Below are positions 47,488 to 57,794 of a stretch of 64,000 bases of DNA, piece by piece. The position numbers and the translations under genes are program-made. Source of the stretch: Symsagittifera roscoffensis (taxonomy: Eukaryota; Xenacoelomorpha; Acoela; Convolutidae); the NCBI RefSeq assembly GCF_963678635.1, contig NC_087062.1, positions 99,253,705-99,317,704 on the forward strand. Direction: 5' to 3'. The notes beneath the pieces were generated by a model. It was given only the letters and a program-made list of their open reading frames with translations, did not search any database and had not been told where the DNA came from. Each line of letters begins with the position of its first letter. Position 1 is the stretch's first letter.

Positions 47488-47901
47488 TTGCTCAACATGA
47501 TTTTCTCAGTACAAAACAACAACCTTATGTTCTCGGTGGAATTTTCGGCTGATTTAGTACAAATCCTAGTGCGAGAAACAGTTTGTGGAGTTTTTCTGGC
47601 ACGAATGGACATCCCAACCCAAGTCTGGCATATGGTGGAAGTGATGCGAAGGGATTTCAACGAACATCATATAACGCAAGTACCCCCTACAGAGAATCAA
47701 CTTGGAGAAATGCAAATGATGGAGGAAGTGGCCGAGCATGTGGGAATGAACTACCCCGAGATTCCAGACTCAAGATTTGTGGCTCAACCAGTCGACGATT
47801 TCCTCTTTCCTTTGGAAGAGGGATCTGTGGACAACCCAATTACAATCGAAGAGGATGAGGGGCTTCTGAGCCAAGAACTCCAGTCAGCGAACCATCAGTG
47901 A
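47488..47901 (+). CDS. Unknown 137-aa acidic Polinton protein
   Basis: An open frame about 200 nt downstream of a TATA box. The N-terminus is mixed hydrophobic (MFSVEFSADLVQILVRETVCGVFL) and the C-terminal half is acidic, with EEGSVDNPITIEEDEG. No known domain. The stop overlaps the next start as TGATG. Confidence 0.45.
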   Translation: MLNMIFSVQNNNLMFSVEFSADLVQILVRETVCGVFLARMDIPTQVWHMVEVMRRDFNEHHITQVPPTENQLGEMQMMEEVAEHVGMNYPEIPDSRFVAQPVDDFLFPLEEGSVDNPITIEEDEGLLSQELQSANHQ

Positions 47902-48014
47902 TGGAGGCAAGACCAGCTTTGCGCTCCATTGAGAACTTGCAAAATTCTTCAGCTGCTCGACAGCTCTTTGATTTTTTAAACAAACTGGCTACTGTCTTGT
48001 GCTTTGTAATTTAA
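47901..48014 (+). CDS. Overlapping 37-aa ORF
   Basis: This ORF begins at the ATG of a TGATG overlap with the preceding ORF and encodes MEARPALRSIENLQNSSAAR followed by a hydrophobic end. Either a coupled small ORF or the continuation of the previous gene after a frameshift is possible. Confidence 0.3.
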   Translation: MEARPALRSIENLQNSSAARQLFDFLNKLATVLCFVI

Positions 48015-48059
48015 TTGTTTTACATCTAGTAAATTTATTTTCAAGAGATAGGAACAAAG

Positions 48060-49440
48060 AGATCATAGAAAAGTTTATTAAGAAATTTCAAAGGTAAAAC
48101 TTTGTTAAAAATGAAACTAATTGAGCATCTGGTAAACTGTTTTATAATTTTTTGTTAGAAAGATGGCAAAAAAATTAAACCAATTTTTGCAAGCATGTTA
48201 AAAACTTCGCAAATTAAGAAAAATTTCATTAAAAATTTTCGCATTTTAAAGAAAACTGAAAGAGGATTTTCTTACACTGTTAATAATTAAATAAAATGAA
48301 TATCTTTGTTTTAATTTTGATCATTAAAAAATCTCTTTTTTTCATGTAAATTGATCAAAAATACTGGAAAAACAATGTATTAAGATAGGGAGTAGTACTC
48401 AAAGTCAGCAATTATGAAGCAATTTTAGCATTAATTTAACAAGTTTTTTACAATAAAATTTTGCAGTTTTTGCATATGAATAAGAAAAAATAAGTTAGAT
48501 TTTTGCATTTGTTTTCAAAAAAACCACAAAAAAACTTGCATCTTACACAAAAATGTGTTGAAAATTTTTGCACACTTGTTAAAAAAATCAAAGGAAATCT
48601 CGCAAATTAAGAAAAATTTCATTAAATATTTTCGCATTTTAAAGAAAACTGAAAGAGGATTCTCTTGCACTGTTAATAATTAAATAAAATGAAAATCTTT
48701 GATTAATTTTGATCATCACAAAAACCTCTTTTTTGCATGTATATTGATCAAAAATACTGGAAAACCAATGTATTAAGATAGAGAATAGTACTCAAAGTCA
48801 GCAATTATGAAAAATTTTTAGCATTAATTTAACAAGTTTTTTACAATAAAATTTTGCAGTTTTTGCATATGAATAAGAAAAAATAAGTTAGATTTTTGCA
48901 TTTGTTCTCAAAAAAACCACAAAAAAACTTGCATCTAACAAAAAAATTTGTTAAAAATTTTTGCACACTTGTTAAAAAAAACAAAAAAAATCTCGCAAAT
49001 TAAGATAAATTTTATTAAAAGTTTTCGCATTTTAAAGAAAACTGAAAGAGGATTTTCTTACACTGTTAATACTTAATTAAAATGAAAATCTTTGTTTTTA
49101 TTTTGATCATTAAAAAATCTCTTTTTTGCATGTATATTGATCAAAAATACTGGAAAAACAATGTATTAAGATAGGGAATAGTACTCAAAGTCAGCAATTA
49201 TGAAAAAATTTTAGCATTAATTTAACAAGTTTTTTACAATAAAATTTTGCAGTTTTTGCATATGAATAAGAAAAAATAAGTTAGATTTTTGCATTTGTTT
49301 TCAAAAAAACCACAAAAAAACTTGCATCTAACGCAAAAATTTGATGAAAATTTTTGCACACTTGTTGAAAAAACCAAAACAGTTTTTGCATCTTGTAAAA
49401 AAGTTTAATTAAATCTTTGCAAACGTTGTGAAAAAATCAA
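48060..49440. repeat. Tandem array with 393-bp unit (about 3.5 copies)
   Basis: CAATGTATTAAGATAG falls at 48373, 48766 and 49159, an exact 393-bp period. Each unit also has TCAAAGTCAGCAATTATGAA, GTTAGATTTTTGCATTTG and a TTTTGATCAT segment. The CAATGTATTAAGATAGGGAATA motif is the one found three times in each terminal repeat of the Polinton. Confidence 0.85.
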
Positions 49441-49895
49441 ACCAAAATTTGCATCTTGCGAAAAAACTCTAAATTAATTTTTGCACACGTGTTGAAAATT
49501 GCAAATTTGTTCGTTGAAAAATTTTTTGAATTAAATAAAAACAATTTTGACAAGATTTTTATAAACAAATATTCAACTATTAATAGAAAAATTGATACGC
49601 TACTATTTGCAGTACCATAACCATCAATGAAACAATCAACAATTTTCAACAAATCAGTCTCATACTTTGAGTTTTGAACTTTTCGAATCCTTTCCAAAAA
49701 AGCTGATTCAAGAGTCTGAGTGGACGCAAGTTCCTGATCAGAAATGAAAAAATAGCAGAGATGCTACTTTTCTTAATTTTCCTTCTTTTGTTACTTATAT
49801 CGGCAAAATTTCTTATTTTTAGAGCAAACAACTTTTGATCATTTAATTTTGCGATTGCTTTTGAGTATATTTTTACTTATTTGGAAGACTTAAAA
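49437..49895 (-). pseudogene. Partial second copy of the 49921-50520 gene plus membrane-ORF remnant
   Basis: The minus frame ending near 49735 repeats RIRKVQNSKYExDxLKIxDCFIDGYG, the C-terminus of the gene at 49921-50520. Immediately to its right, 49745-49895 is a decayed plus-strand copy of the 46-aa membrane ORF. Together this suggests a segmental duplication inside the Polinton. Confidence 0.5.
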
Positions 49896-49920
49896 CATAT
49901 GAGAGAAAATAGATGGAATA

Positions 49921-50520
49921 TCAGAAGTTTTTTATTGAAAAATTGACATGATCATTATTTACAAATCCATAACCATCAATAAAACAGTCAATTATTTTTA
50001 AAAAATCATGTTCATATTTTGAGTTCTGTACTTTACGAATTCTGTCTAAAAATGCTGAGCCAAGAGTTTGCGTAGATGCAAGTTTTTGATTAGAACTTAG
50101 ATAATGTTTTTTGAACTTTTTGCGAACAAGTCGTTTCCTTGATACGCTTGGTGTTTTTTCTGCTCCTTTCCATCGTAAATTATGCTGCACTCCACAACTA
50201 AGCTGATTGAAGACTTCCCCACTTGATGTGACAATACTCGAAAAGAATCTGTGCTTGTACAAAGTGTAAAGACAATCAATTTCTTGATATATGTATTGAT
50301 ATTTGTCTAATCTCTGAAGAATTTGGCTAAGGGAAGTTCCAATTAAAATTATATGAAATTTGCAATTTCTCAAGGAACAGAAAGAATCGTGAGTAGACAC
50401 GCAATAATCTTGGGTTACTATGTATTTTTCGTAAAAATCGTTGGAAACAGAAATAAACAATGATTTACTATTATAATCTGAACAAAAGCTGGGAAGAGCT
50501 TGACACATAGCAGCTGCCAT
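49921..50520 (-). CDS. Unknown 199-aa Polinton protein
   Basis: An uninterrupted frame with a start (MAAAMCQALPSFCSDY) next to the second divergent promoter. The middle is aromatic and Cys-containing. The region at residues 130-150 is basic (RKRLVRKKFKKH), suggesting nucleic-acid binding or nuclear import. The C-terminus is repeated at 49437-49735. No homology recognised. It is the longest intact ORF of the element outside the polymerase. Confidence 0.5.
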   Translation of the reverse strand: MAAAMCQALPSFCSDYNSKSLFISVSNDFYEKYIVTQDYCVSTHDSFCSLRNCKFHIILIGTSLSQILQRLDKYQYIYQEIDCLYTLYKHRFFSSIVTSSGEVFNQLSCGVQHNLRWKGAEKTPSVSRKRLVRKKFKKHYLSSNQKLASTQTLGSAFLDRIRKVQNSKYEHDFLKIIDCFIDGYGFVNNDHVNFSIKNF

Positions 50521-50711
50521 TGGGAAAATAATTTTTGCAGAAAATGGTGGAGTTATATAGTAGCAGTAACGCCTACGCAGCTTCCATATAGGGAAATCCT
50601 TCCATATTTGGTACTACTTCCATATATGGAAATGGCGATGACTCATACTGCTTACTTCCATTTTCATTTAATCTAAAAGTCATTTCTCTCATTTCTCCTC
50701 ATCTGATCAAT
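50521..50711. promoter_or_regulatory. Second divergent promoter
   Basis: This region lies between oppositely oriented ORFs (50520 minus, 50712 plus). It carries AACGCCTACGCAGC, sharing GCCTACGCA with the 60-bp repeats at 46111-46290, three CTTCCATATxxGG phrases and GATGACTCA, an AP-1-like site. TATATAG occurs near 50554. Confidence 0.5.
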
Positions 50712-51047
50712 TTGTTCTTCAAAATGTACTCGAGAAAAGTTGATAGTTCCAACTATATTGAATTTTCAAAAAATCAAAAAAGAATTGGGAGATTTGTTTG
50801 GTTCCAAAAATCCTACAAGGGAAAAATATGCTTGGGACCGTGCTTTCAACTATTAAAAATAAATGATTTGGGACAATTTGAAAAGTCTCAACAAGTCTAT
50901 CTTAGTGAAAAAGAAGGCGAAGCAATATCAGCAATACGGAATACTGTTATTCACGATGCTGAAAATCTTGGACTCGTACCTATATATGAAGCCAAATCTG
51001 GCAGAGAATCAACCAGCTCGACATCTGTAATAGAGTATATGAAATAG
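50712..51047 (+). CDS. Small protein, possibly PC4-like ssDNA-binding
   Basis: The frame of up to 111 codons begins with MFFKMYSRKVDSSNYIEFS. The stretch SKNQKRIGRFVWFQKSYKGK, then LGPCFQLL and finally QQVYLSEKEGEAISAIRNTV resembles the beta-beta-beta-helix layout of the PC4/p15 coactivator domain, which binds single-stranded DNA. The tail is Ser/Thr-rich. The match is by eye only. A related segment follows at 51067. Confidence 0.35.
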   Translation: MFFKMYSRKVDSSNYIEFSKNQKRIGRFVWFQKSYKGKICLGPCFQLLKINDLGQFEKSQQVYLSEKEGEAISAIRNTVIHDAENLGLVPIYEAKSGRESTSSTSVIEYMK

Positions 51048-51066
51048 CAACGTACAAAATGAGTAG

Positions 51067-51249
51067 GGTGTCACAATCAAGAAGTACAACGTGAGCAAGC
51101 CACCCTACATTCAGATTCGACTCTTCACTGCAAAGGAAAATGAAGGCTTGAAGCAAGTTGCATATGTCAACTATACTTTGAATGAATTCAAAGAACTGTC
51201 CCAAATATTGGGAGACTTTATGTTTGTTGATAATTGTAAACCTCAGTAA
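51067..51249 (+). pseudogene. Second PC4-like fragment
   Basis: An open frame after a TAG gives GVTIKKYNVSKPPYIQIRLF and then VNYTLNEFKELSQIL, the same strand/helix pattern as the preceding ORF. It lacks an ATG in frame, so it is a decayed paralogue or the 3' part of a frameshifted gene. Confidence 0.35.
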
Positions 51250-51754
51250 AGCTTTGTGATGTTTTGCATGTTTGGTAATTGAGATATTATTGGTTCAAAA
51301 CTAATTTTTCTCACTAAAGTGTATATTTAGAGCTATAATATCTGAGGAAAAGTCAGACAAAACATACAATTTAATCGAAATTGACATAAAACACTAACCA
51401 ATTATGAAATGATTTTCCAGTATTTGTTTATGAAATTACAGATAAATTTATTTAATAACTGTTTTCATCAAAATTTAGCTATATTTTGCATCAATTTAAG
51501 AAAATTACAAACAAGAATGTATATTTAGTTGAAAACATTATCATTATTTTTTTTAGATTTTTTGAATTTCATTGGTTGTTTTCAATTTTTTTCTGCCTTA
51601 AATTTGAAGTTGTTATTGACTACAGGAATTTCTTTGAAACTAATTAGACTCTAAATAATTTAAAAATATTTACGGTGACTGTTTCTACAAAATTCTTTAA
51701 AATGATAACACAATTCGAGTTTTTTAAGTTTCTTCATATATTTCAGTAAGAAAA
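51250..51754. other. AT-rich spacer in the Polinton
   Basis: No frame or repeat that I can support. Confidence 0.4.
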
Positions 51755-52233
51755 ATGTTTCCATCAAAAGCGTTTTCATTGTCTGAATTGAACATTTATC
51801 AGATTTTAAAATTGAACTACTACAAAAAACTACAAGAGTGGTGGACAGATGAAGTTGATGGAGATTGTATTAGTTTTAATTTGTATAGAAACACAGAAAG
51901 TTCAATACTTTTGTTAAAAAGATGGAGAGGAGATTACAAAAAGAAGAGTACTGTCAGATTTATCAACAATATTTTTATTTAGGAGAGTGAACTCAGATTG
52001 GGTGGTCGATCAGTAAAAAACAAAAGATGGAAGTGCCTATGAAACAAAAATTGGAGATAAGGAACATCAATTCGATTACTGTTTTGAATTTGATACAAAC
52101 ACAAAATCCAGATTTGTCAGAATATCTTTTGATCGTTTATCTAAATTTAATAGACTTCCGATTGTTTATACTACAATATGCCAAACAGAAAACAATAAAA
52201 ACGTATATTTTGGCAATTTCTTTTTTCACTAGT
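51755..52233 (+). pseudogene. Unknown Polinton gene in two frames
   Basis: The first frame (51755-51982) contains YYKKLQEWWTDEVDGDCISF. After its stop, another frame continues with protein-like sequence including YCFEFDTNTKSRFVRISFD and RLPIVYTTICQTENNKNVYF to 52230. No family recognised. Confidence 0.35.
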
Positions 52234-52236
52234 TAG

Positions 52237-53343
52237 AAATAGAACAAATCGGAAAAATTGAGGAAGAAATTAACTTTTTTTATTGTAATAATCATACGGT
52301 ATCAGTTCTATTTTCATCTCTGCTAGCAAATTGTTCGTTCAATTGATACTATTTTCCTCCTAAATTCTCTAGTTTTGACTAAATTTTCTAGTAAAGTGTG
52401 TTCAATAGCGAAAACATGTTTTAAACAGAAAGCAAGAATAACTGTAAAACATGGAAAACTCTACGGAAAATCTTGAAAGTTATGTTGCAGATGCAACAGA
52501 GAGATAATCATCAGTTATGAAGAAGTTTTTGTTGAATTTGAGCCAATATCGAATAAATTTTTAAGAATCATTTATCCCATTTTAAACAACTTAAGCAATA
52601 AACTGTTCATTTTTTATCAATAATCAGAAATTTCTATTTTTTAACAAGAAAAATTTCCCACAAGTTGTAATTTTTGTACAAATTTGGGTAATTCAAAGAG
52701 AAAAAAATGAGGAGGAGTTGAATCATGTTTTCGATTTAGAAATTTCATAGGATATTGCCCTTAATGTTCATTTGAATTGAGATTCCTAAAAATAATCCCT
52801 GAACTGGACAAAAAAACAGTTAAAAACTAAAATAAAAAGTTCGAAATGGAAAAGTTTATGTAAATTTGATTAATTTTTATTTTACCTTCTCGAAAATTAC
52901 GACTAATTTCACTGTTTTCCGGAAGTTTCAATATTGATTCTGCTACTATGAACCTTCTTTTCAGTGATTAGAGCATTGTATAACCAAATATTTAGCTCAA
53001 ATTAAGATAAACTTCATCGTATTTCAATATTTTGAGACAAAATTGTTGAAAAAATTATTTTTTTATTCAAAATTTTGTATCATTGTCTCAACATAATGCC
53101 AATTAACATACAATCTTAGCTTATTTTTGAAATCTATACGTAAAAGAATGTTTAAAATTAGATCAAAAGCAACAATACATTAGCAAAAATTATGAGATTT
53201 CTGCAATTTTTTCCAAATACTTGAAATTTTCGCAACTTTTTCCAAATACTTGAAATTTTTGCAATTTTGTCCAAATACTTGAAATTTTTGCAATTTTTTC
53301 TCAAACAATTTGAATTTTTTGAAGTTTCAGTAGGTTTCACCAT
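52237..53343. other. AT-rich spacer before the right terminal repeat
   Basis: No supported ORF is present. At 53190-53320 there is a short tandem array of a 33-35-bp unit (TCCAAATACTTGAAATTTTTGCAATTT, four copies). Confidence 0.45.
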
Positions 53344-53799
53344 TGTTTCAATTAGATAGAAAGTACGATTATTTAATAAATTAGGTCAAATAATAGCTAA
53401 CCTTATCGTGTTTTGAAGTTTTTTTGAAAATTTTTTCATAAAAACTCCAAGTTTTTGCACAAAAACTGTTACCATTGACTTACAATCCACCAAAAAAATT
53501 TAATATATAATCTTTATTCTACACGTAATTAACAATTAATTGTTCCCGGTAACGCGCGCCGAGATTTTTTTCGAAAAAATTAGACATTTTCGCACAAAAA
53601 TTTTCGTTTTTCTTACCATTATCTTACCATCACACTAAAATCTTACCATCGGTATTCCCTATCTTAATACATTGTTACATTGAAGACTCTATACCCAACC
53701 TTAATACATAGCCTGCTGAGCGGATGCTCTATTCCCTATCTTAATACATGGGGGTCAGCAGGCCCCCCCCCCCCCACTTCAGCTCCAACATCTACTACT
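53344..53799 (-). repeat. Polinton right terminal inverted repeat
   Basis: Reverse complement of the left repeat, including a 13-C run (53763-53775) and the CTTAATACAT motif at about 53663, 53700 and 53740. The inner half is more diverged than the outer 190 bp. Confidence 0.9.
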
Positions 53800-53805
53800 G
53801 GCTTG
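53800..53805 (+). repeat. Target-site duplication GGCTTG, right
   Basis: This matches 40902-40907 exactly. Removing the insert and one copy rejoins protease and RT of the host retrotransposon. Confidence 0.9.
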
Positions 53806-55254
53806 TTTTTGTGTGATCGAGCTCCCCACTTGTCCTTGTAGATCCAAGCCCATTATGCATCTAGTCTTGCGTTCCGTCACTAAGAACGTGGCACCTTTTT
53901 CTTCAGAACCCGCAGATCGTAAATTTGTCTTTAACACCCCCAGAACACAGATCGGTTGTTTGTTATAATCTACGAATTGTGTAGTTTAGTTTTTCAGCCG
54001 GCATAAATTGTGCCTTCTTTGATTTTTCGATGATTTCCTTTGTCGTCCCCCAATTTAGTAAAGATACTGGGCTTCCCGTATCTACCTTCAATTGAATTAT
54101 TTGATTGTCTATTCGTACCATGGCTTTTAGTGATTCTATTCAATTCGAAGTTGGATCTCTAAGTAGGTCAATTTTTTGGATGCTCACCCTTTGTCCCAAC
54201 AATTGTTGGTTTCTCTCCTTGATCTTTTCTCCCCATATATCTTGAGATTCGCGCATCTTCTGATATATGTGGTTAAATTGACATCACTTCAAAATCACTA
54301 CCTGATCCGAAGCCTTCTTTTATGAGATCGCAATCCTCTTCCGATCTTTTCGAATCTTCCATAACTTCACCCACTTGCTGAGATTTACACAGCATTTTCG
54401 CGAAATGATTAGGTTTCCTGTAGTTTTTGCAAGTTTTACCCATTGCCGTGCAGGTTTTAGGGTGTCCGTGATCAAATGCGCGTCCACATCTACTTCATGG
54501 TTTTGCTTGACCACCGGAATAAGTTAGTTTAATGTTAACTTGTCATTTGTTGTTTTCCCTCATGTACTGTTGTTTTCTCGAGTTTCATACTGCCATTACT
54601 GGTTCTTGTTTTATCTTCACTCCCCAATTGTAACTAGTACTCGATCCTGCCACTGTTGCTGCATTCGTCTTTTGAAACGCCATTGTGGTCAATTTACTAT
54701 GTTCAAATCTTATGGCTCTCTAGAGTAATGCTTCCAAACTTTACCATGGTTATTGCATTTTTGTAAAGAGTTTGTATCTTTCATACGTTACAAATTTGAA
54801 CTTTTGGAATGAAGTCGATGCTAATTCCGTGATTTCCTTGAATGACATTTTAGAAATTTCAGCTTGTGGGTTTTGTTTTGTAGAAATCTTTTCTTTCCTT
54901 CTGTTCCTAGAGAAAGGAAGAATCTGGATACAAGCTTTTTCTGTACCTCATAATAATAAACATTGTGACCAACCCTTGGACCACGTGTTCTTCTCTCCTC
55001 ACTCTCTAGCATAACTCGATCTCTTGCTAACTTATCTCTGAGATTTCAGGCTGCTGTCGCAGCTTCATCTTCTCCCTCTCGTGGTGTCTCTGGTCTTGGT
55101 CGTGGTTCTTCCTGTATGTCTTTTGGGTCCTCCAGCATAACTTCTGGTTGACGTTTCCTTCCACCGTTACAGCCATTAGAAATAGTTCTAACCAGATCTT
55201 GAATTGCCACGGTGCATCTAGATTGGCTGACGCCCAAAATACTTGTATTCCCAT
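53806..55254 (-). pseudogene. Retrotransposon Gag and protease
   Basis: Gag frames (55046-55237, then 54821-55012 in the same frame after a stop at 55046) include LARDRVMLESEERRTRGPRV and FLSLGTEGKKRFLQNK. Around 54395-54480 is a zinc knuckle with CTAMGKTCKNYRKPNHFAK in which the second cysteine pair is damaged (Tyr where Cys is expected). At about 54070-54115 LKVDTGSPVSLLNW is the aspartic protease active site. The protease frame runs up to the Polinton insertion point at 53800. Confidence 0.7.
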
Positions 55255-55280
55255 ATCAATACGGTTGTCCTAAGCTGAAA

Positions 55281-55298
55281 ATCCTGCTGGCTGCGCCA
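55281..55298 (-). promoter_or_regulatory. Primer-binding site
   Basis: On the minus strand TGGCGCAGCCAGCAGGAT starts 9 nt inside the 5' LTR. TGG at its start pairs with the CCA end of a tRNA. The tRNA species is not identified. Confidence 0.5.
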
Positions 55299-55307
55299 CG
55301 TCATTAC

Positions 55308-55569
55308 TACGAGGTATCTTGTTGTAAAACTAATTTGTAATTCAAGAATATATTATCTTGTGCGTAAAAATTAGTTTTTCTGGATAGTTTGTTAGTTCCT
55401 GAGAGCGGTTCTTAAGTTCATTCTGAACTCTTCGCTGTGTTCCAAAAGTCTCGGATCTAAATGTCCTTGGACATTTAACATAATAAATTAATTATAATAC
55501 TGAAGGTTATGGCTACATCATCATTAACATCATCATTACTGCTACATCATCATTGCAGTAGCAGTATCA
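55308..55569 (-). repeat. 5' LTR (262 bp)
   Basis: Counterpart of 36496-36738. It is longer by about 19 bp because of an expanded ACATCATCATTA repeat at 55515-55550. Confidence 0.8.
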
Positions 55570-56713
55570 GAAATTTAGTGCTTTGATGATGTCAAGTAAA
55601 GTATCAAATAAACTTGCGCAAATGAGACATACTAAGTACTATGAAGAAAAAAATTTTGAAACGATCAACAATATAACAAAAATTAATGTATTTTAGGACC
55701 CCTATCTCACAATTGCTTTTTACCAGGACCTATTTTTCGCACTTGTAACGCCATTTTTTTCTTTGAAATGCTAGAAACATTAGAGATGCAAGAATGTCGA
55801 TTCTAGAAACAATAGAGAAAGTATAAAAACAGTTGAATGTGATTGAAAAGAAACTTGTCCTCGATTTTGATAAAAACAGAACTCATTGGTTTTGGAGACG
55901 AAAACAGTTTGGAAAACATGTATATTTATAGAGAAAAACAATTTCTGCAAAATAACGAGCAAAGTATCTGGAGAGAAGCCGAGACAAAAATTTTGATTTT
56001 TTTCCAGCTCATTTAAGCAAACATATAAACAAAATCGTTGTTTGAATTAATTTAATTCATTATATAATGGCTGCGTTTTATGGTTCCCTTAGAAACCAGA
56101 ATTATGCGTTTCAAAATGTTTTTAACTCACTTATCTTTTAGATAAGCACTTTTTTGAGTTTTCTCGTAAACTGACAGACTGGAATGACGAATTAACTGGG
56201 TATGGAAAATGTGTTATCTTCAAAAAATATGATCACGCACAAGATATATTTCTCAAATTCATAATTTTTATCTGCTGAACTATGAATTATCATAAACTCA
56301 TTTACTTATCAAAACGTTCATTGTGGCAAAAAATATTCAGATAATAAATTTGATAGAACAAATACATAAAAAAGTACACGTAAAAACTACCAACGCTCAA
56401 AACCAATGAAACAAAAATGACCATCTTCAAACCAATTTGTGGTAACATTTTTGTAACAGAAAATAGTTAATTAAGTAGAGCAGCTTGAGAGTGAAGCGGA
56501 GAACGCTAAATCTCAAAAAAACTTAAGCTTTGATCTGAAAGTTTTCGATTGAGTTACACGAACAAGGTTGCCTTGGTAGATCCATCGGTTTTCCCCAGAT
56601 TATTTTCTAATTGGTACTTGTTTCGATTTATTATTTTTAAACCATAAGTGGTAAACTTTTGGAGATATTGAAGTATGCATGAACTTAGTGCGATCATTTT
56701 TTGCTATATATGT
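55570..56713. other. AT-rich intergenic or intronic sequence
   Basis: No gene recognised. It probably belongs to the intron of the channel gene into which the LTR element inserted. Confidence 0.35.
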
Positions 56714-56721
56714 CTTAGATG

Positions 56722-57363
56722 CAGGGGCGGATTTAGGGGGGGTGGGTTTCGCCCCTCAGGGATTCGACCCCCTGCCGACCAAAAGGGTCCCCCCTTTGAT
56801 ACTTTTTAAGAAATCCATTGTTGGCCGACCGACCCTAAAATTTTTCTAAAGGCGCCTTTGGCGCCAATATATAAACTAACTTTGAGGGGGAGCGCGCGCC
56901 AAAAAACGCGATTTTTTTGTCAAAATTTTTCAAAAAGTCCCAAAAACGGCTTCAAAAAAAAGCCTCAAAAAAAGGTCGTCAAAATTTTAACGTCAAACCA
57001 GATCAGCCCAAAAAGTTGAATCGAAACCAGGGGCGGATTTAGGGCAGGGGAACGGACGTTCCCCTCTCAGGGATTCGACCCCCTGCCCACCCAAAGTGTC
57101 CCACCTTTGTACTATTTTGAGATATCCAATTTTGGTGAGGGACCTTGAAAAATTTCTAAAAATTCAGTATATCTTAAATTTGAGGGGGAAGCGCGCGCTG
57201 AAAAAAGGCAATTTTTTGGCCATTTTTTTCCAAACAGGGTCTTTGTAGTGCTTTGAGAAAGCTCGGAAAATCAATTTGGTCGACCAAAAAAAAGAAAAAT
57301 TGACCAAAATTTCGAGTTTTTTGAAAATCCCCCCCCCCCGAGAAAATCCTAGATCTGCCCCTG
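56722..57363. mobile_element. hAT-like MITE with CAGGGGCGGAT ends
   Basis: The ends CAGGGGCGGATTTAGG and CCTAGATCTGCCCCTG are near-perfect inverted repeats. The 8 bp outside (CTTAGATG at 56714-56721 and GTTAGATG at 57364-57371) form an 8-bp target duplication with one mismatch, as in hAT transposons. A second CAGGGGCGGATTTAGGG at about 57030 shows an internal duplication or nested copy. No transposase. Confidence 0.7.
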
Positions 57364-57594
57364 GTTAGATGTAAGGAGTTCGAGATGGATAACTCGGATG
57401 GTCTGCTGTCCCTGCATCACTATTGCGGCGCCTGTTTTCCTATTTATTAGGTTTTTCACAGGTTTGATTTGAAGTCACGTTTTTCATTGCTTTTAGAAGG
57501 CGTTATTTCAACATCATATTCTTCCAGTTCAAGCAATGGTTGTTTATGCGCCTGTTTCAAATGTTGCGGATTTCCAAAGGTCACAGTGCTGACA
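57364..57594. other. Short spacer before assembly gap
   Basis: A weak frame here has a TCAAATGTTGCGG-type Cys-containing end but is cut by the gap. Nothing can be assigned. Confidence 0.3.
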
Positions 57595-57794
57595 NNNNNN
57601 NNNNNNNNNNNNNNNNNNNNNNNNNNNNNNNNNNNNNNNNNNNNNNNNNNNNNNNNNNNNNNNNNNNNNNNNNNNNNNNNNNNNNNNNNNNNNNNNNNNN
57701 NNNNNNNNNNNNNNNNNNNNNNNNNNNNNNNNNNNNNNNNNNNNNNNNNNNNNNNNNNNNNNNNNNNNNNNNNNNNNNNNNNNNNNNNNNNNNN
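57595..57794. other. Assembly gap (200 N)
   Basis: A placeholder of 200 undetermined bases directly abutting the first copy of a 1572-bp duplication. Confidence 0.99.

Larger units (their letters stand above)
40908..53799. mobile_element. Polinton/Maverick-like element (12.9 kb), reduced
   Basis: The element has terminal inverted repeats of about 460 bp starting AGTAGTAGATG (Polintons begin with AG), a 6-bp target duplication and a protein-primed-type DNA polymerase B gene. Together these identify the class. Other contents are small genes of unknown function at 46377-48014, 49921-50520, 50712-51249 and 51755-52233, two divergent promoter regions and a 393-bp tandem array. I found no RVE integrase, HerA/FtsK ATPase (no Walker A motif), cysteine protease or capsid-like long ORF. 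It is thus probably an internally deleted or minimal derivative. Polymerase frameshifts show it is inactive. Confidence 0.85.
36496..55569 (-). mobile_element. Gypsy-like LTR retrotransposon, split by a Polinton
   Basis: Direct LTRs lie at 36496-36738 and 55308-55569. A tRNA primer site is next to the right (5') LTR and a purine tract next to the left (3') LTR, so the element reads on the minus strand. The order is Gag with zinc knuckle, DTG protease, RT and RNase H, then an unknown charged region. Without the 12.9-kb insertion and one copy of its target duplication the element is about 6.2 kb. Frameshifts and stops show it is dead. No target-site duplication was obvious outside the LTRs. Confidence 0.85.

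Noticed and set aside
48060-49440. CRISPR-like array
   Set aside because: The 393-bp units are contiguous tandem repeats without unique spacers, inside a eukaryotic transposon.
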